A stretch of DNA of 64,000 nucleotides, taken from Desulfarculales bacterium. Its GTDB lineage: Bacteria > Desulfobacterota > Desulfarculia > Desulfarculales > Desulfarculaceae. A model generated the notes under the pieces. That model worked only from the letters and a program-made list of their open reading frames with translations. It searched no databases and was not told the origin of the DNA. The position numbers and the translations under genes were made by a program. Numbering within the stretch: the first letter of the stretch is position 1; every line of letters starts with the position of its first letter. The stretch is taken from positions 1-64,000 of the forward strand of contig JAIRYI010000029.1 of assembly GCA_031267815.1 (NCBI GenBank). Direction: 5' to 3'. Shown piece after piece: positions 9,272 to 18,430 of the stretch.

Positions 9272-9819
9272 TGACCCATGAAATAATTTTATCCGGTTTT
9301 GGCGGCCAGGGCGTAATGCTTATGGGCCAGCTTTTGACTCAAGCCGGTTTGGAAGAAGATAAACAGGTGTCCTGGATTCCCTCTTATGGGCCGGAAATGC
9401 GCGGGGGAACCGCCTTTTGCTCAGTTATTATCTCCAATGATATTATCGGTTCTCCTTTGATCAGTTATCCGACCCTGCTTGTGCCCATGAATCTGCCTTC
9501 CATGCGCCGGTTTGAACCCCAATTGGTCAAAGGCGGGACTATGGTGCTGAACAGTTCTCTCATAAATGAGGAACCCAGCCGGACGGATATCGCGGTATTT
9601 AAAATACCTATGAATGATTTGGCCACTGAAATGAATAATATCCAAGTGTTAAACATCATAGGCTTGGGGGCTATTGTCGCCGCCAGCGAAGTGGTCAGCC
9701 AAGAAGCCGCCCTCAAAGCCATTGATAAAACTTTCGGAGAAAAATTTATTTCCAAACCTCACCTGCTGGAGTTGAATCGACAGGCTTTTGCAAAAGGCAT
9801 AGCGGCGGTAAAAAAATAG
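9271..9819 (+). CDS. 2-oxoacid:ferredoxin oxidoreductase gamma subunit
   Basis: This 182-residue subunit of the pyruvate/ketoisovalerate oxidoreductase gamma family binds CoA and helps form the active complex. The N-terminal IILSGFGGQGVMLMGQLL and the following YGPEMRGGTAFCSVIIS are diagnostic. It is the last gene of the four-gene operon, with two hairpins behind it at 9826-9889. The set is complete (delta, alpha, beta, gamma), which points to anaerobic ferredoxin-based carbon metabolism. Confidence 0.92.
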   Translation: MTHEIILSGFGGQGVMLMGQLLTQAGLEEDKQVSWIPSYGPEMRGGTAFCSVIISNDIIGSPLISYPTLLVPMNLPSMRRFEPQLVKGGTMVLNSSLINEEPSRTDIAVFKIPMNDLATEMNNIQVLNIIGLGAIVAASEVVSQEAALKAIDKTFGEKFISKPHLLELNRQAFAKGIAAVKK

Positions 9820-9825
9820 ATTTTT

Positions 9826-9907
9826 CCAAGCGGGAGCGATTGAAAAATAAACCGCTTGGTCCCTAAGCGCCGGCCTTCACGGGCCGGCGGCCGATAGGCT
9901 GTTTTTT
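9826..9907 (+). terminator. Two hairpins after the oxidoreductase operon, probable transcription stop
   Basis: CCAAGCGG (9826-9833) pairs with CCGCTTGG (9852-9859). A GC-rich stem CGCCGGCC (9868-9875) pairs with GGCCGGCG (9882-9889). A run of six T (9902-9907) comes 12 bases after the second stem, so it is not a textbook intrinsic terminator, but position and stability fit one. Confidence 0.5.
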
Positions 9908-9951
9908 AATTGCCCATGTGATTTATCTATTTTCCAGGATCGACGGCGCCA

Positions 9952-10839
9952 ATGCATAACCGGCTTAATATGATAGGCCCCTGGCTGCGCCGCCGTCTGG
10001 GGACTAAAGTCAGTAAAATAGGTTTGAATTTGAATTTAGGCTGTCCTATTGAACAAATGGGACAGCGTTGCCTTTATTGCTCGCCTCTGGCCTCGGGGAA
10101 AAGCGGGGAGCCGGGATCTATCAGCCGGCAACTGCACCCAATAACATGCAAAGGGCAAAATGAACGTTTATGGCTGGCTTATTTTCAAGCTCATACTTCC
10201 ACGAATGCTTCCGCTTCCTATTTACGGCCATACTTCTATGAGGCCGCCTTTTATCCCGGTATCCGCGGGATTATAATTTCTACCCGGCCTGATTGTCTGA
10301 GTCACGAACATTGGCGGCTTTTGGCCGAATTACGCCGTCAGGGCCTGCTCTGCTGGCTGGAACTGGGTTTGCAGAGCGCCCATGATCATACCCTGGAATT
10401 GATTGGCCGCGGCCATAATGTCCGGTGCTTCGCCCAGGCTTTGCGTTCAGCCCAGGATCTGGATATTCCCGTAGTGGCGCATGTTATTTTGGGCTTGCCC
10501 GGCGAAGACATACGACATACCAATTTTACGGCCAGTTGGCTGGCTGAACAAAATATTTGGGGAGTCAAACTTCACTCTTTGATGGTCCTAAAGGATACCG
10601 GTTTGGAAAAAATGTGGCGGGAAGGCAGATTCATTCCCTGGACCCTTGAGCAATGGATAAGCGCCTGTGCCGCGTTTGTCAGCCGCCTGCCCGATTCTGT
10701 CACCATTCACAGACTGAGCGCGGATCCCGGTCCGGAACAGTGTCTGGCGCCCGCCTGGATCAAGCATAAAGCCAACGCTTTGAATATGCTGGGTAATTTT
10801 ATGGAAAAAAACAATATTACCCAGGGAAGGGAATTTTGA
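9952..10839 (+). CDS. Radical SAM protein of the TIGR01212/YhcC family
   Basis: This 295-residue protein has a radical SAM cysteine cluster in the YhcC style: a widely spaced first cysteine in NLGCPIEQMGQ and then CLYC (about 24-43). GIIISTRPDCL, ELGLQSAHDHTLELIGRGH and HVILGLPGEDIRHT follow in the family order. It would use S-adenosylmethionine and a 4Fe-4S cluster for a radical reaction. The family's substrate is not firmly known to me. It stands alone between the oxidoreductase operon and the convergent DUF1178 gene. Confidence 0.85.
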   Translation: MHNRLNMIGPWLRRRLGTKVSKIGLNLNLGCPIEQMGQRCLYCSPLASGKSGEPGSISRQLHPITCKGQNERLWLAYFQAHTSTNASASYLRPYFYEAAFYPGIRGIIISTRPDCLSHEHWRLLAELRRQGLLCWLELGLQSAHDHTLELIGRGHNVRCFAQALRSAQDLDIPVVAHVILGLPGEDIRHTNFTASWLAEQNIWGVKLHSLMVLKDTGLEKMWREGRFIPWTLEQWISACAAFVSRLPDSVTIHRLSADPGPEQCLAPAWIKHKANALNMLGNFMEKNNITQGREF

Positions 10840-10875
10840 AATATTGACCGTAAAAATAAAGATCTTTGTCTTTGG

Positions 10876-11349
10876 TTAATTTGCCGGTTTGTTTTTATTC
10901 TTGTGGGGAGGCGTGTGTTCCGGTTCTTCAGAATCCGGAGGCGCGATTCTGGCATCCAATTTGAAAAAATTGACTCCTTCATCGCGCAGCACTTCTTCCT
11001 CCTGGGGAGAAGATATGCCCCGGATATTGCGCAAGGGTAAAGAACCGTAATGCATTTTCAGAGCCTCTTTAAAAAAATCGCTGCCCACATCCTCAAAATT
11101 TTCAGCTAAAAACCGGTGCATAGCCTGTTTCAGGGCCTGGGTTGACCGGCGTGTTTCATCTTCAGGATTCGAGACAGGGGATTTTTTGCCGCCAATGGCA
11201 AAAGAAGACATCATGCGATACACTTTTTTATGGCCGCATATCGGGCAATCCACTAACTGATCAGCCAACTGCTGCTCTAAATCTTCCAGGTTATTGTACC
11301 AGCCTTCGAAAATATGCCCAGACTGGCATTTCAGTTCAAAAATCAACAC
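10876..11349 (-). CDS. DUF1178 family protein
   Basis: This 157-residue protein opens with FELKCQSGHIFEGWY and then VDCPICGHKKVYRMMSSFAI, the two-cysteine-pair pattern of DUF1178. These are small, probably zinc-binding proteins of unknown role in proteobacteria. The middle (ALKQAMHRFLAENFEDVG) is helical and the tail is rich in P, H and K. It faces the radical SAM gene convergently with a 36-base gap. No function can be given. Confidence 0.85.
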   Translation of the reverse strand: MLIFELKCQSGHIFEGWYNNLEDLEQQLADQLVDCPICGHKKVYRMMSSFAIGGKKSPVSNPEDETRRSTQALKQAMHRFLAENFEDVGSDFFKEALKMHYGSLPLRNIRGISSPQEEEVLRDEGVNFFKLDARIAPPDSEEPEHTPPHKNKNKPAN

Positions 11350-11713
11350 GTCAAATTTCTTTTTGGGGGTTAAAATGTTATATTTTTTAAGATGTTATCC
11401 TAAATTATTAAAGTATTGCTTTATGAATTAAATTTAATTTTAGCTCAACAATATCCTGATCACGGGAAATATCCGGCAGGCAACGCTTGGTCTTTAATAA
11501 TCCGGCATGGTATCTTAGTGACGCTTTATATTTATAAAATTACCATATTTATAGCATAAGTTAAACATATTAAAATGCGCTAACGGCCCAACGCCTGATT
11601 TCCTCAATGAGGAAATATAGCGATAAAAGCACTTTAAGATCAAGGTTTTTATCATTATAATATTTAGTATACAAGTATTTAATTGCTAACTGTTAATAAA
11701 TAGGGAGATACGC
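11350..11713. other. Intergenic region upstream of cheV, no gene seen
   Basis: This AT-rich stretch lies between the divergent DUF1178 and cheV genes. I found no convincing open frame, sigma-54 or sigma-28 promoter, or long palindrome. It presumably contains both promoters. Ribosome-binding site GGGAGA precedes the GTG at 11714. Confidence 0.4.
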
Positions 11714-12664
11714 GTGGCTAGCCAGGATATATTGTTGGAGAGCGGAACCAATGAAGTTGAAATAGCGGAAATAATGTTGTGTTCAAATAATTTCGGAGTT
11801 AATGTTGCAAAGATTCGTGAGTTTAATCCTTATAAAGGAATTCAGATAAGTAAATTGCCGGGCCGCCCGCCTTCGGTGGCGGGAGTATTTATGTTGCGCG
11901 GCCGTTCCATCCCCCTTATTGAGTTGGATGTCCATTTAGGTATTACCACACCTCATACCGCTCAGGAACAGGTCATTGTGGTAACCGAGTTTAATAATAT
12001 GACAACCGCCTTTGTCGCCGATTATATCAATCAGATTCACCGGGTTTCCTGGACCGAATTCAAACCGCTCAATAATTTTTTAGCGGCTAATTCGCCTTTC
12101 ATTGTGGGTTCCATCAATCTTCAGGGTAAAGAAGTATTAATTTTGGACTTGGAACAGATCATCGGGGAAATTTTTCCGGAAAGCATTGTCAATTATAACC
12201 GCCATAATTTTAATAAAGAAACCATTATTCCAGAAAGAGGGGCCGCACATTTGGTTTTCGCCGAAGACTCCACTTTGATTCGCAGTCAGGTCAGTCAGAT
12301 TTTGCGTCAGGTAGGATACAGTGATATTAAAGTAGTGGAAAACGGTATGTTGGCCTATGAACATATACTGAAATGCCGGCAAAAGGCGGAAGAGGAAAAC
12401 CGGCCTATAACTGACTTTGTTTCCGGTATACTTTCTGATATCGAAATGCCTCAGATGGACGGCCTCACACTGTGCCGTAAAGTCAAACAGGATCTTAATA
12501 TAAAAATACCGATAGTAATGTTTTCCTCTCTTATCAATGACCAAATGGCCATTAAATGTCAGCGTATGGGTGCGGACGGATATTGCAATAAGCCGGAAAC
12601 AGAAAAGCTCATTAGCCTGTTGGATGATTTATTAGTATATAAAACCAAAAAAGTTATAAACTGA
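11714..12664 (+). CDS. cheV: Chemotaxis protein CheV (CheW domain plus receiver)
   Basis: This 316-residue coupling protein joins chemoreceptors to the CheA kinase and adds a phosphorylatable receiver, often used in adaptation. The CheW-like half spans about 10-155 (GVNVAKIREF, GVFMLRGRSIPLIELD, GSINLQGKEVLILDLE). The receiver spans about 175-312 and keeps its key residues: acidic residues in VFAEDSTLIR, the phospho-acceptor in LSDIEMPQMDG, and the lysine in YCNKPET. The start is GTG after GGGAGATACGC. A terminator-like hairpin follows at 12677. Confidence 0.95.
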   Translation: MASQDILLESGTNEVEIAEIMLCSNNFGVNVAKIREFNPYKGIQISKLPGRPPSVAGVFMLRGRSIPLIELDVHLGITTPHTAQEQVIVVTEFNNMTTAFVADYINQIHRVSWTEFKPLNNFLAANSPFIVGSINLQGKEVLILDLEQIIGEIFPESIVNYNRHNFNKETIIPERGAAHLVFAEDSTLIRSQVSQILRQVGYSDIKVVENGMLAYEHILKCRQKAEEENRPITDFVSGILSDIEMPQMDGLTLCRKVKQDLNIKIPIVMFSSLINDQMAIKCQRMGADGYCNKPETEKLISLLDDLLVYKTKKVIN

Positions 12665-12676
12665 ACTTTACAGATT

Positions 12677-12712
12677 GCCGCGCTTTTGAAATTCTTGGGA
12701 AGCGCGGCTTTA
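12677..12712 (+). terminator. Terminator-like hairpin after cheV
   Basis: GCCGCGCTT (12677-12685) pairs perfectly with AAGCGCGGC (12700-12708), followed by a short TTTAT. It lies in the 64-base gap between cheV and the receiver-TPR gene, so it may end or attenuate transcription between them. Confidence 0.55.
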
Positions 12713-12728
12713 TCTCGATGGGTGAATA

Positions 12729-13931
12729 GTGAAATTATCCTATCAAAAAATGAGCGTCATGCTGGTGGACTCGGTGGGTATGATAACCGGCACTGTGACC
12801 GGTATCTTGCAGCCGTTAGGGTTTTATCGCATTCACACAGCCAAGAGCGCTGAAGAAGCCCTGCAAATTATTGACAGCGGCAAGGGAATCGATCTGCTGA
12901 TCAGCACCTGGCGTCTGAAAACCATGAGCGGCCCTCAATTAGTGACGTCTTTGCGGAGCAAGCATAAAAATATGCCCATGTTTCTGATTGTGGACGCTCC
13001 TGATCAGGCCATGCGGCAGAAAGCGGAACAGATAGGGGTGAGCGGCTTGCTTATTCAACCTCTGGACGGTAAAAAAATCACTCAGGCAGTGGAAGACGCG
13101 CTGGCGCCTTTTGTGGATGATGATGAAGAAAATTACGCTGTTTATATGCAAACGGCCCGTCAAGCCACCCACAAAGGACAGTATGAGGAAGCGGTGGAGT
13201 CATACCGCGCGGCGCTGGCCATTAAACCGAGTTTGGAAGTATCTCTGTGTTTGGCCAATGCGTTACGTGACAGCGACCGGAGCGGGGAGGCGGAGCAGAC
13301 CTACATCTCTGTTATACGTCAGGATTCCAGTAGGTTACAAGTTTATTTGGATCTTGCCGCTTTGTATATAAGCCAGCAACGCCCCAACGACGCTCTGCGT
13401 CTGCTCGCCTATGCTTTGAATATGGCTAATCAGCTCGATGAAAGCAAAGAAATAAAAGCTGACATCATACTGCGGATGGGTGAAGCGGAATTGCTGCGTG
13501 AGCAAATACAAAAGGCCCTTGACTATTTTGAAAAGGCTACTGATATTGATCCGAAAAATAGCGAATTAGCTGTCAAGGCGGCTGATTCATTGGTTAGAAT
13601 TGGAGCTTTGGAGGAATCGGAGCGATTTTATAAAAAGGCTTTGGCTATTAATCCCAACATGGCCCATGTTTATAACCGGTTGGGCATAGCCTACCGCCAG
13701 CAGAAAAAATTTGCCCAAGCTTTGGAACTGTATACCAAAGCCTTGGAATATAGCCCTGATGATGAAAATTTGTATTATAATATTGCCCGCAATATGTGGG
13801 AGATGGGTGATTTTCCCGGCGCCGAGGACTTTTTGGTGCAGGGATTGCGCATAAAACCTGATTTTGGAGAAGCGCAGCAATTGCTCACCGCGGTTAAAAA
13901 AGGTCTTGCTCCTGTAAATAACACTCATTGA
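12729..13931 (+). CDS. Degenerate receiver domain fused to tetratricopeptide repeats
   Basis: This 400-residue protein has an N-terminal CheY-like fold (about 8-127) followed by a chain of TPR repeats (about 130-395, for example YEKATDIDP-like units and AHVYNRLGIAYRQQKKFAQA). The receiver has lost its chemistry: the phospho-acceptor position is Thr60 (LLISTWRLKTMSG) where Asp is expected, and the conserved lysine near the end is Gln (LLIQPLDG). It is thus likely a protein-binding pseudo-receiver. It lies just after cheV in the same direction, suggesting a part in chemotaxis or motility scaffolding. The start is GTG. An ATG seven codons in is possible. Confidence 0.85.
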   Translation: MKLSYQKMSVMLVDSVGMITGTVTGILQPLGFYRIHTAKSAEEALQIIDSGKGIDLLISTWRLKTMSGPQLVTSLRSKHKNMPMFLIVDAPDQAMRQKAEQIGVSGLLIQPLDGKKITQAVEDALAPFVDDDEENYAVYMQTARQATHKGQYEEAVESYRAALAIKPSLEVSLCLANALRDSDRSGEAEQTYISVIRQDSSRLQVYLDLAALYISQQRPNDALRLLAYALNMANQLDESKEIKADIILRMGEAELLREQIQKALDYFEKATDIDPKNSELAVKAADSLVRIGALEESERFYKKALAINPNMAHVYNRLGIAYRQQKKFAQALELYTKALEYSPDDENLYYNIARNMWEMGDFPGAEDFLVQGLRIKPDFGEAQQLLTAVKKGLAPVNNTH

Positions 13932-13978
13932 TATCTTATGCCGGCATTTATGGATGCGGGTAGATATTACAGCAGACT

Positions 13979-14034
13979 CTGAAAAAGCAGTCTTCGGCTT
14001 TTTCAGGAAAAAACGCTTGCTTGAAAGCGGCCGC
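13979..14034 (-). repeat. Dispersed repeat, copy D (inverted)
   Basis: Read on the minus strand it matches the copies at 380-449 and 32626-32693: GCGGCCGCTTTCAAGC, then AAGCGTTTTTTCC, then a hairpin with stem CTGAAAAAGC/GCTTTTTCAG (13979-13988 and 13997-14006). Thirteen bases present in the other copies between two AAGC words are absent here. It lies between the TPR gene and the Yip1-like gene. Confidence 0.7.
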
Positions 14035-14124
14035 GGTCCAAATAATTTGCGGCGCGCTTGCAACCAGCGCCCGTTCGACGCAATCGAACGGGATAGCCGC
14101 CTGATTTTGAGGTATTCTCTAACG

Positions 14125-14781
14125 ATGAAATATTCTTACGATAAATATGCCGGTTGGGATTACAATATTTCCTTCAAACCTCATATTAATGACCGGTGCA
14201 GGCCAGCCTGGGAATCTCCTGTTCCGGGACGGCAGGCTTTTTTCCGGACTACCGCTCAGATGCTATGTCACCCCGGGCGTACTCTAACTGTTAAGGCTTT
14301 CCCGGGATATATGAATTTACTGGCTTACGCTTTACCTCTGTTAGTTCTTTTTGGGTCTGTAACTATCTTATATGACAGTATATTTAAAAAAACAACTTTC
14401 ACCGTCAGCCACCTGTTGATTTTGCCCTTAAATATGATCGCTTATTTGGGGGTATGCGCCTGTCTGTGCCATTTCGCTTTGCTGCTGGTGGGAGGGGCTA
14501 AAAACGGATGGCCGGCCACTTTTCGGGCCGTCAGCTATCTCAGCGCCGGCTGTTGTTTATTTCTCGTGCCCTTACTGGGGCCAGTGCTTTATCTCATATG
14601 GTTCATTATAGCTTTATTTCCGGCTTTAGCCGCCAGCCATGCCGTCAGCCGGCTGAAAGTTCTGGCCTCTTTTTTAGCCCTCATTTTTGCGGTTTTGCTC
14701 GTGACTGTGATTGCCGGTTTTATAATTGAATGGAAAATTTTACTGGGGATGGCTGACGCCTTGATGGTTTTAAGAGATTAA
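14125..14781 (+). CDS. Yip1-domain (DUF1282-like) integral membrane protein
   Basis: This 218-residue protein has about five hydrophobic helices (for example LLAYALPLLVLFGSVTILY and HFALLLVGGAKN followed by AVSYLSAGCCLFLVPLLGPV). The entry FFRTTAQMLCHPGRTL is typical of bacterial YIP1 family proteins. The ATG at 14125 is preferred because the frame upstream of it runs through the dispersed repeat. GAGG lies about 12 bases before it. Function in bacteria is unknown. It ends 48 bases before the convergent rpoD. Confidence 0.75.
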   Translation: MKYSYDKYAGWDYNISFKPHINDRCRPAWESPVPGRQAFFRTTAQMLCHPGRTLTVKAFPGYMNLLAYALPLLVLFGSVTILYDSIFKKTTFTVSHLLILPLNMIAYLGVCACLCHFALLLVGGAKNGWPATFRAVSYLSAGCCLFLVPLLGPVLYLIWFIIALFPALAASHAVSRLKVLASFLALIFAVLLVTVIAGFIIEWKILLGMADALMVLRD

Positions 14782-14829
14782 AAAGCTGTCAGAAAACGCG
14801 AAAGCAACCGGGATAATATCTGTTCCAAA

Positions 14830-16509
14830 TTATACTTCTAAAAACGGCTTAAGTTGTTTGGCTCTGGTGGGGTGACGCAATTTGCGCAGGGCTTTAACCT
14901 CTATTTGACGAATGCGTTCTCTTGTTACTTCAAAATCTCTGCCTACCTCTTCCAGGGTGTAGTCCGTAATTCTACCGATGCCAAAACGCATACGCAGAAT
15001 TTCTTCTTCCCGCGGAGTCAACGTGGCTAATACTTTACATGTCTGTTCACTCAATTTTTGCCGGATCATAGCATCTATAGGGCTGATATCATTTTTATCT
15101 TCAATAAAATCTCCCAAAGAACTATATTCTTCTCCCATCGGGGTCTCCAGACTGACCGAGTCTTTAGATAAGCGCAAAATATGGGATACTTTTTTCGGAT
15201 CCATATCCAGGCGTTGAGCGATTTCTTCCACCGAAGGCTTATGGCCTGATTCCTGAACCATGCCGTTTGATATACGCACAATCCGGTTTATGATTTCGAG
15301 CATGTGGACAGGGATGCGGATAGTACGGGCCTGATCGGCAATTGCCCTGCTAATAGCCTGACGTATCCACCAGGTCGCATAAGTGGAGAATTTATATCCC
15401 CGATAATATTCGAATTTTTCCACCGCTTTCATCAGACCGAGATTGCCTTCCTGGATTAGGTCCAAAAATTGCAACCCGCGGTTGGTATATTTTTTGGCAA
15501 TGGATACAACCAGACGCAAGTTGGCCTCAATCATTTCTCTTCTGGCTGACTTGGCCTGCTCCTGGTAACGGTGGATTAAATCAATACATTCTTTGAGCAA
15601 GGATGGATTCATCTGGCACTCTTCCATTAACCGGTCGTAGCGCGAGCGAATAGATGCATGTTCGCCCCGTTGCAGCGCCGCTGACATTTTATGTAAAGAA
15701 ATCAGGCGATGCCGGGCCGACTCAATGGCTTCTGTTATCAGTTCCCGGTCTATTTTAAGCCTGACCAAAGCTAAAGCAAGATTTCCCGCCAAAGCCGGAT
15801 GAGACAGAAATTCAGCGTTGTTATCATCCCAAGCAAGGAGGGGATGTAATTTATCCAAAGTTTCCAGTTGGGGAAGCAGGGCGATGAATTTGTCGTATTT
15901 ATTTTCGCCGGAATAAAAATCGGTTTGATATTCTTCGCCCTGTTCATCTTTATCATAGGCCAAAATAAACCTGATGCCGGAATAATCTGAATTAAGGTTT
16001 CGCCCCAGAATCAATAATTTTTGTCTGAACCAGGGTAAACACAGTATAGCCTGCATTTCCTGCCGTTCAGCGTTTTCAATGCGCTGGGCTACCTCAATTT
16101 CACCTTGGCGCGACAACAGCGAGACCAGACCCATTTCCTTTAAATACAGTTTAACCGGATCACAGGTTGTGAACAGTATATTGTCAGTTTCTGTTATGTC
16201 ACTGTCTTTGTCAGTAAATTCTTTGTCAGGATTTTCCAGTGAATTCAAATCTTGATTTAAATTATTTTCCGCAAAGGAAGGCAGAGCAAAATTGCCGAAA
16301 TGCAATTCGTCAAACGCGGGAGGTTCTTCACCCAAACTGCCGGCGGGAAAGTCACTTAAAAATTCATTATTAGGGGGGGAGGGGTCATGGGGATAGTATT
16401 CGGGGACAGATGCGGACTTAAGAGAATAGTAGAAATTGTCATAATCAGGATAATTGCTTTCATTGTGATGAATGTTCTCTACATTGGCGGCAAATTTAAC
16501 CTTCTGCAT
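14830..16509 (-). CDS. rpoD: RNA polymerase primary sigma factor RpoD (sigma-70)
   Basis: This is the housekeeping sigma factor (559 residues from the ATG at 16509, which follows GAAAGG). Region 1.2 begins [11 protein letters not shown] (about 117). Region 2 contains [20 protein letters not shown] and [19 protein letters not shown], for -10 recognition and core binding. Region 4 has [16 protein letters not shown] and [18 protein letters not shown], for -35 recognition. The first 115 residues are acidic and not recognisable as region 1.1. It starts directly after the dnaG stop, the classic dnaG-rpoD arrangement. Confidence 0.97.
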   Translation of the reverse strand: MQKVKFAANVENIHHNESNYPDYDNFYYSLKSASVPEYYPHDPSPPNNEFLSDFPAGSLGEEPPAFDELHFGNFALPSFAENNLNQDLNSLENPDKEFTDKDSDITETDNILFTTCDPVKLYLKEMGLVSLLSRQGEIEVAQRIENAERQEMQAILCLPWFRQKLLILGRNLNSDYSGIRFILAYDKDEQGEEYQTDFYSGENKYDKFIALLPQLETLDKLHPLLAWDDNNAEFLSHPALAGNLALALVRLKIDRELITEAIESARHRLISLHKMSAALQRGEHASIRSRYDRLMEECQMNPSLLKECIDLIHRYQEQAKSARREMIEANLRLVVSIAKKYTNRGLQFLDLIQEGNLGLMKAVEKFEYYRGYKFSTYATWWIRQAISRAIADQARTIRIPVHMLEIINRIVRISNGMVQESGHKPSVEEIAQRLDMDPKKVSHILRLSKDSVSLETPMGEEYSSLGDFIEDKNDISPIDAMIRQKLSEQTCKVLATLTPREEEILRMRFGIGRITDYTLEEVGRDFEVTRERIRQIEVKALRKLRHPTRAKQLKPFLEV

Positions 16510-16510
16510 G

Positions 16511-18292
16511 TCAATCCTTTCTTGGGTACGGATCATTGGTCATCATGCGTATTTGCTGGCGCAAACGCGTTGCCTGTTCATAATCTCCTCTTGCCAAAGC
16601 TTCAGCCAGATCCTTATTAAGAGGCAAAACGCGTTTTTTTGAATTTTTTTTCTCCCAAGCGGCTATCTGGTCTTCCAGCGCCTCCAAATTTTCATCAGGC
16701 GCTCGTTTGGCCATCGTGTTAATTTGATGACACAAAAGATGCTGATCAGCAAAATGTAATAACAGAGTGTCTACATCCGGATTTTCTCCCGCTTCTATAA
16801 TTTGGCTGAGCGCTTCAGCTATCGGCCGCAAAGTTTCATGGTTTATCTCCGCCAAAATCCCTGTTTTGGCTATACGCCGGGCTGATCGGGATCCGCTCAG
16901 GGCGGATTCCAGAAATAGACGCTGATTGGTCAGCATTTCTGTTGCCGCCGTAGCGGTTCGGGGAGACAAACGGGGCGGGGCAGGCAGTCCCAAGCTATTG
17001 CTTAACAAAGACAGAGATAAATTGAGCCTGCCGGCCACATACTCCATATAGCCTGATTTTATAACCGGATCTTTGATGGTTTTCAGGATATCGCCGCAGT
17101 TCCTGACCATCTCACTCCTGTTTTCAGGAATATTAATATTTCCCTTTTTTATTATTGCATCTAATACCGCTTGAATCAGCGGGATCGTCTGGGATAATTT
17201 GGTATTCAGGGCCTCCACTCCCTGTTGGCATACCAAACTATCCGGGTCTTCATTTTCCGGCAACCACAAGACCTGAGGGCTCGCCGACGCCTCCAGAAAA
17301 AGTCCCAAAGCCTTATTCGCTGCCTTGCGCCCGGCATCATCGCCATCAAACAACAGAACGATTTCCGTACTCTGACGTTTAAGCAAAAGCACTTGCTGAG
17401 CGGTCAAAGCAGTCCCCATTGGCGCTACTACCTCGCCCATACCGTTAGCTGCCAGGGTTACGACATCAAAATATCCCTCTACCAGGATTATACGTCCCTT
17501 GTCACGGGCATATTTACGCGCCCGGTGCAGATTGTAAAGGCTGTGCGCTTTCTTAAAAACTGAAGTTTCAGGACCGTTCAGGTATTTGGCCTTGTCATGA
17601 CCAAGAGTCCGGCCGCCAAAACTTATTATTTGACCGCTGGCATCGCAAATAGGAAACATAATCCGATTGCGAAAGCGATCATAAACTCCGGATCTACCGT
17701 CTCTTTGGGCCAATACCCCAGCTTTAACAGCCAGAGCTTCCGGAATACCTTTTTGACTAAGGTGACGGCTTAAAGCATCCCAAGAATCCGGAGCATACCC
17801 CAAACCAAATTCTTGCGCCGCAATCTGACTAAGCGAGCGCCCCCGCAGATATCTGTTAGCGTGCGCGCCTGCGGAAGAATCTAATTGTTTACAATAAAAT
17901 GTACCGGTTACTGTTAAAATTTGCAATATCTGTTTGCGCTCTTCCTGTTGCTGTTTTTGCGCGGGAGTCAGAGCGCGGCTGTCTGCCTGCAGGCCCATAC
18001 TTTGAGCCAGCATCTGTTTGGCTTCCGTAAAACTGATCCCATGGGCCTGCATAATGAAATCAAATACGGAACCGCCGGCGCCGCAGCCAAAACAATGCCA
18101 TGAGCCATTTTGCGGATCCACTTTGAGACTGGGATTTTTGTCATTATGAAAGGGACACACTCCCCAAAAATCTTTGCCTCTTTTAACTAGCCGGATCTTT
18201 TGGGAAATTATTGCCGTCAGATCGGCATTGCGTTTGATGGTCTCAATTATGTCGTCAGAATACATAGTCTTAATAACAGGTTGTATTTCCAT
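16511..18292 (-). CDS. dnaG: DNA primase DnaG
   Basis: This 593-residue primase makes RNA primers at the replication fork. The N-terminal zinc finger is [13 protein letters not shown] with CFGCGAGGS (about 40-70). The toprim core has [13 protein letters not shown] and [18 protein letters not shown]. The C-terminus, where DnaB binding is expected, ends with [20 protein letters not shown], which resembles a UVR (UvrB/UvrC-type) helix pair and is not something I expect in DnaG. The start at 18292 ([10 protein letters not shown]) avoids overlap with the divergent purF. An ATG at 18265 is also possible. Confidence 0.96.
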   Translation of the reverse strand: MEIQPVIKTMYSDDIIETIKRNADLTAIISQKIRLVKRGKDFWGVCPFHNDKNPSLKVDPQNGSWHCFGCGAGGSVFDFIMQAHGISFTEAKQMLAQSMGLQADSRALTPAQKQQQEERKQILQILTVTGTFYCKQLDSSAGAHANRYLRGRSLSQIAAQEFGLGYAPDSWDALSRHLSQKGIPEALAVKAGVLAQRDGRSGVYDRFRNRIMFPICDASGQIISFGGRTLGHDKAKYLNGPETSVFKKAHSLYNLHRARKYARDKGRIILVEGYFDVVTLAANGMGEVVAPMGTALTAQQVLLLKRQSTEIVLLFDGDDAGRKAANKALGLFLEASASPQVLWLPENEDPDSLVCQQGVEALNTKLSQTIPLIQAVLDAIIKKGNINIPENRSEMVRNCGDILKTIKDPVIKSGYMEYVAGRLNLSLSLLSNSLGLPAPPRLSPRTATAATEMLTNQRLFLESALSGSRSARRIAKTGILAEINHETLRPIAEALSQIIEAGENPDVDTLLLHFADQHLLCHQINTMAKRAPDENLEALEDQIAAWEKKNSKKRVLPLNKDLAEALARGDYEQATRLRQQIRMMTNDPYPRKD

Positions 18293-18430
18293 GAGCCTTA
18301 ATATAAAAATATAGGGGAAAGAACTGGCTTCCGCTAAGTTTTTATCTTGAGGCGGTTGGGCAATTTGTCGGAGCGCATTAATTATATAGGTAATTGTAAC
18401 ATACATATGACGGAAAAAAGAGTGGCGGCA

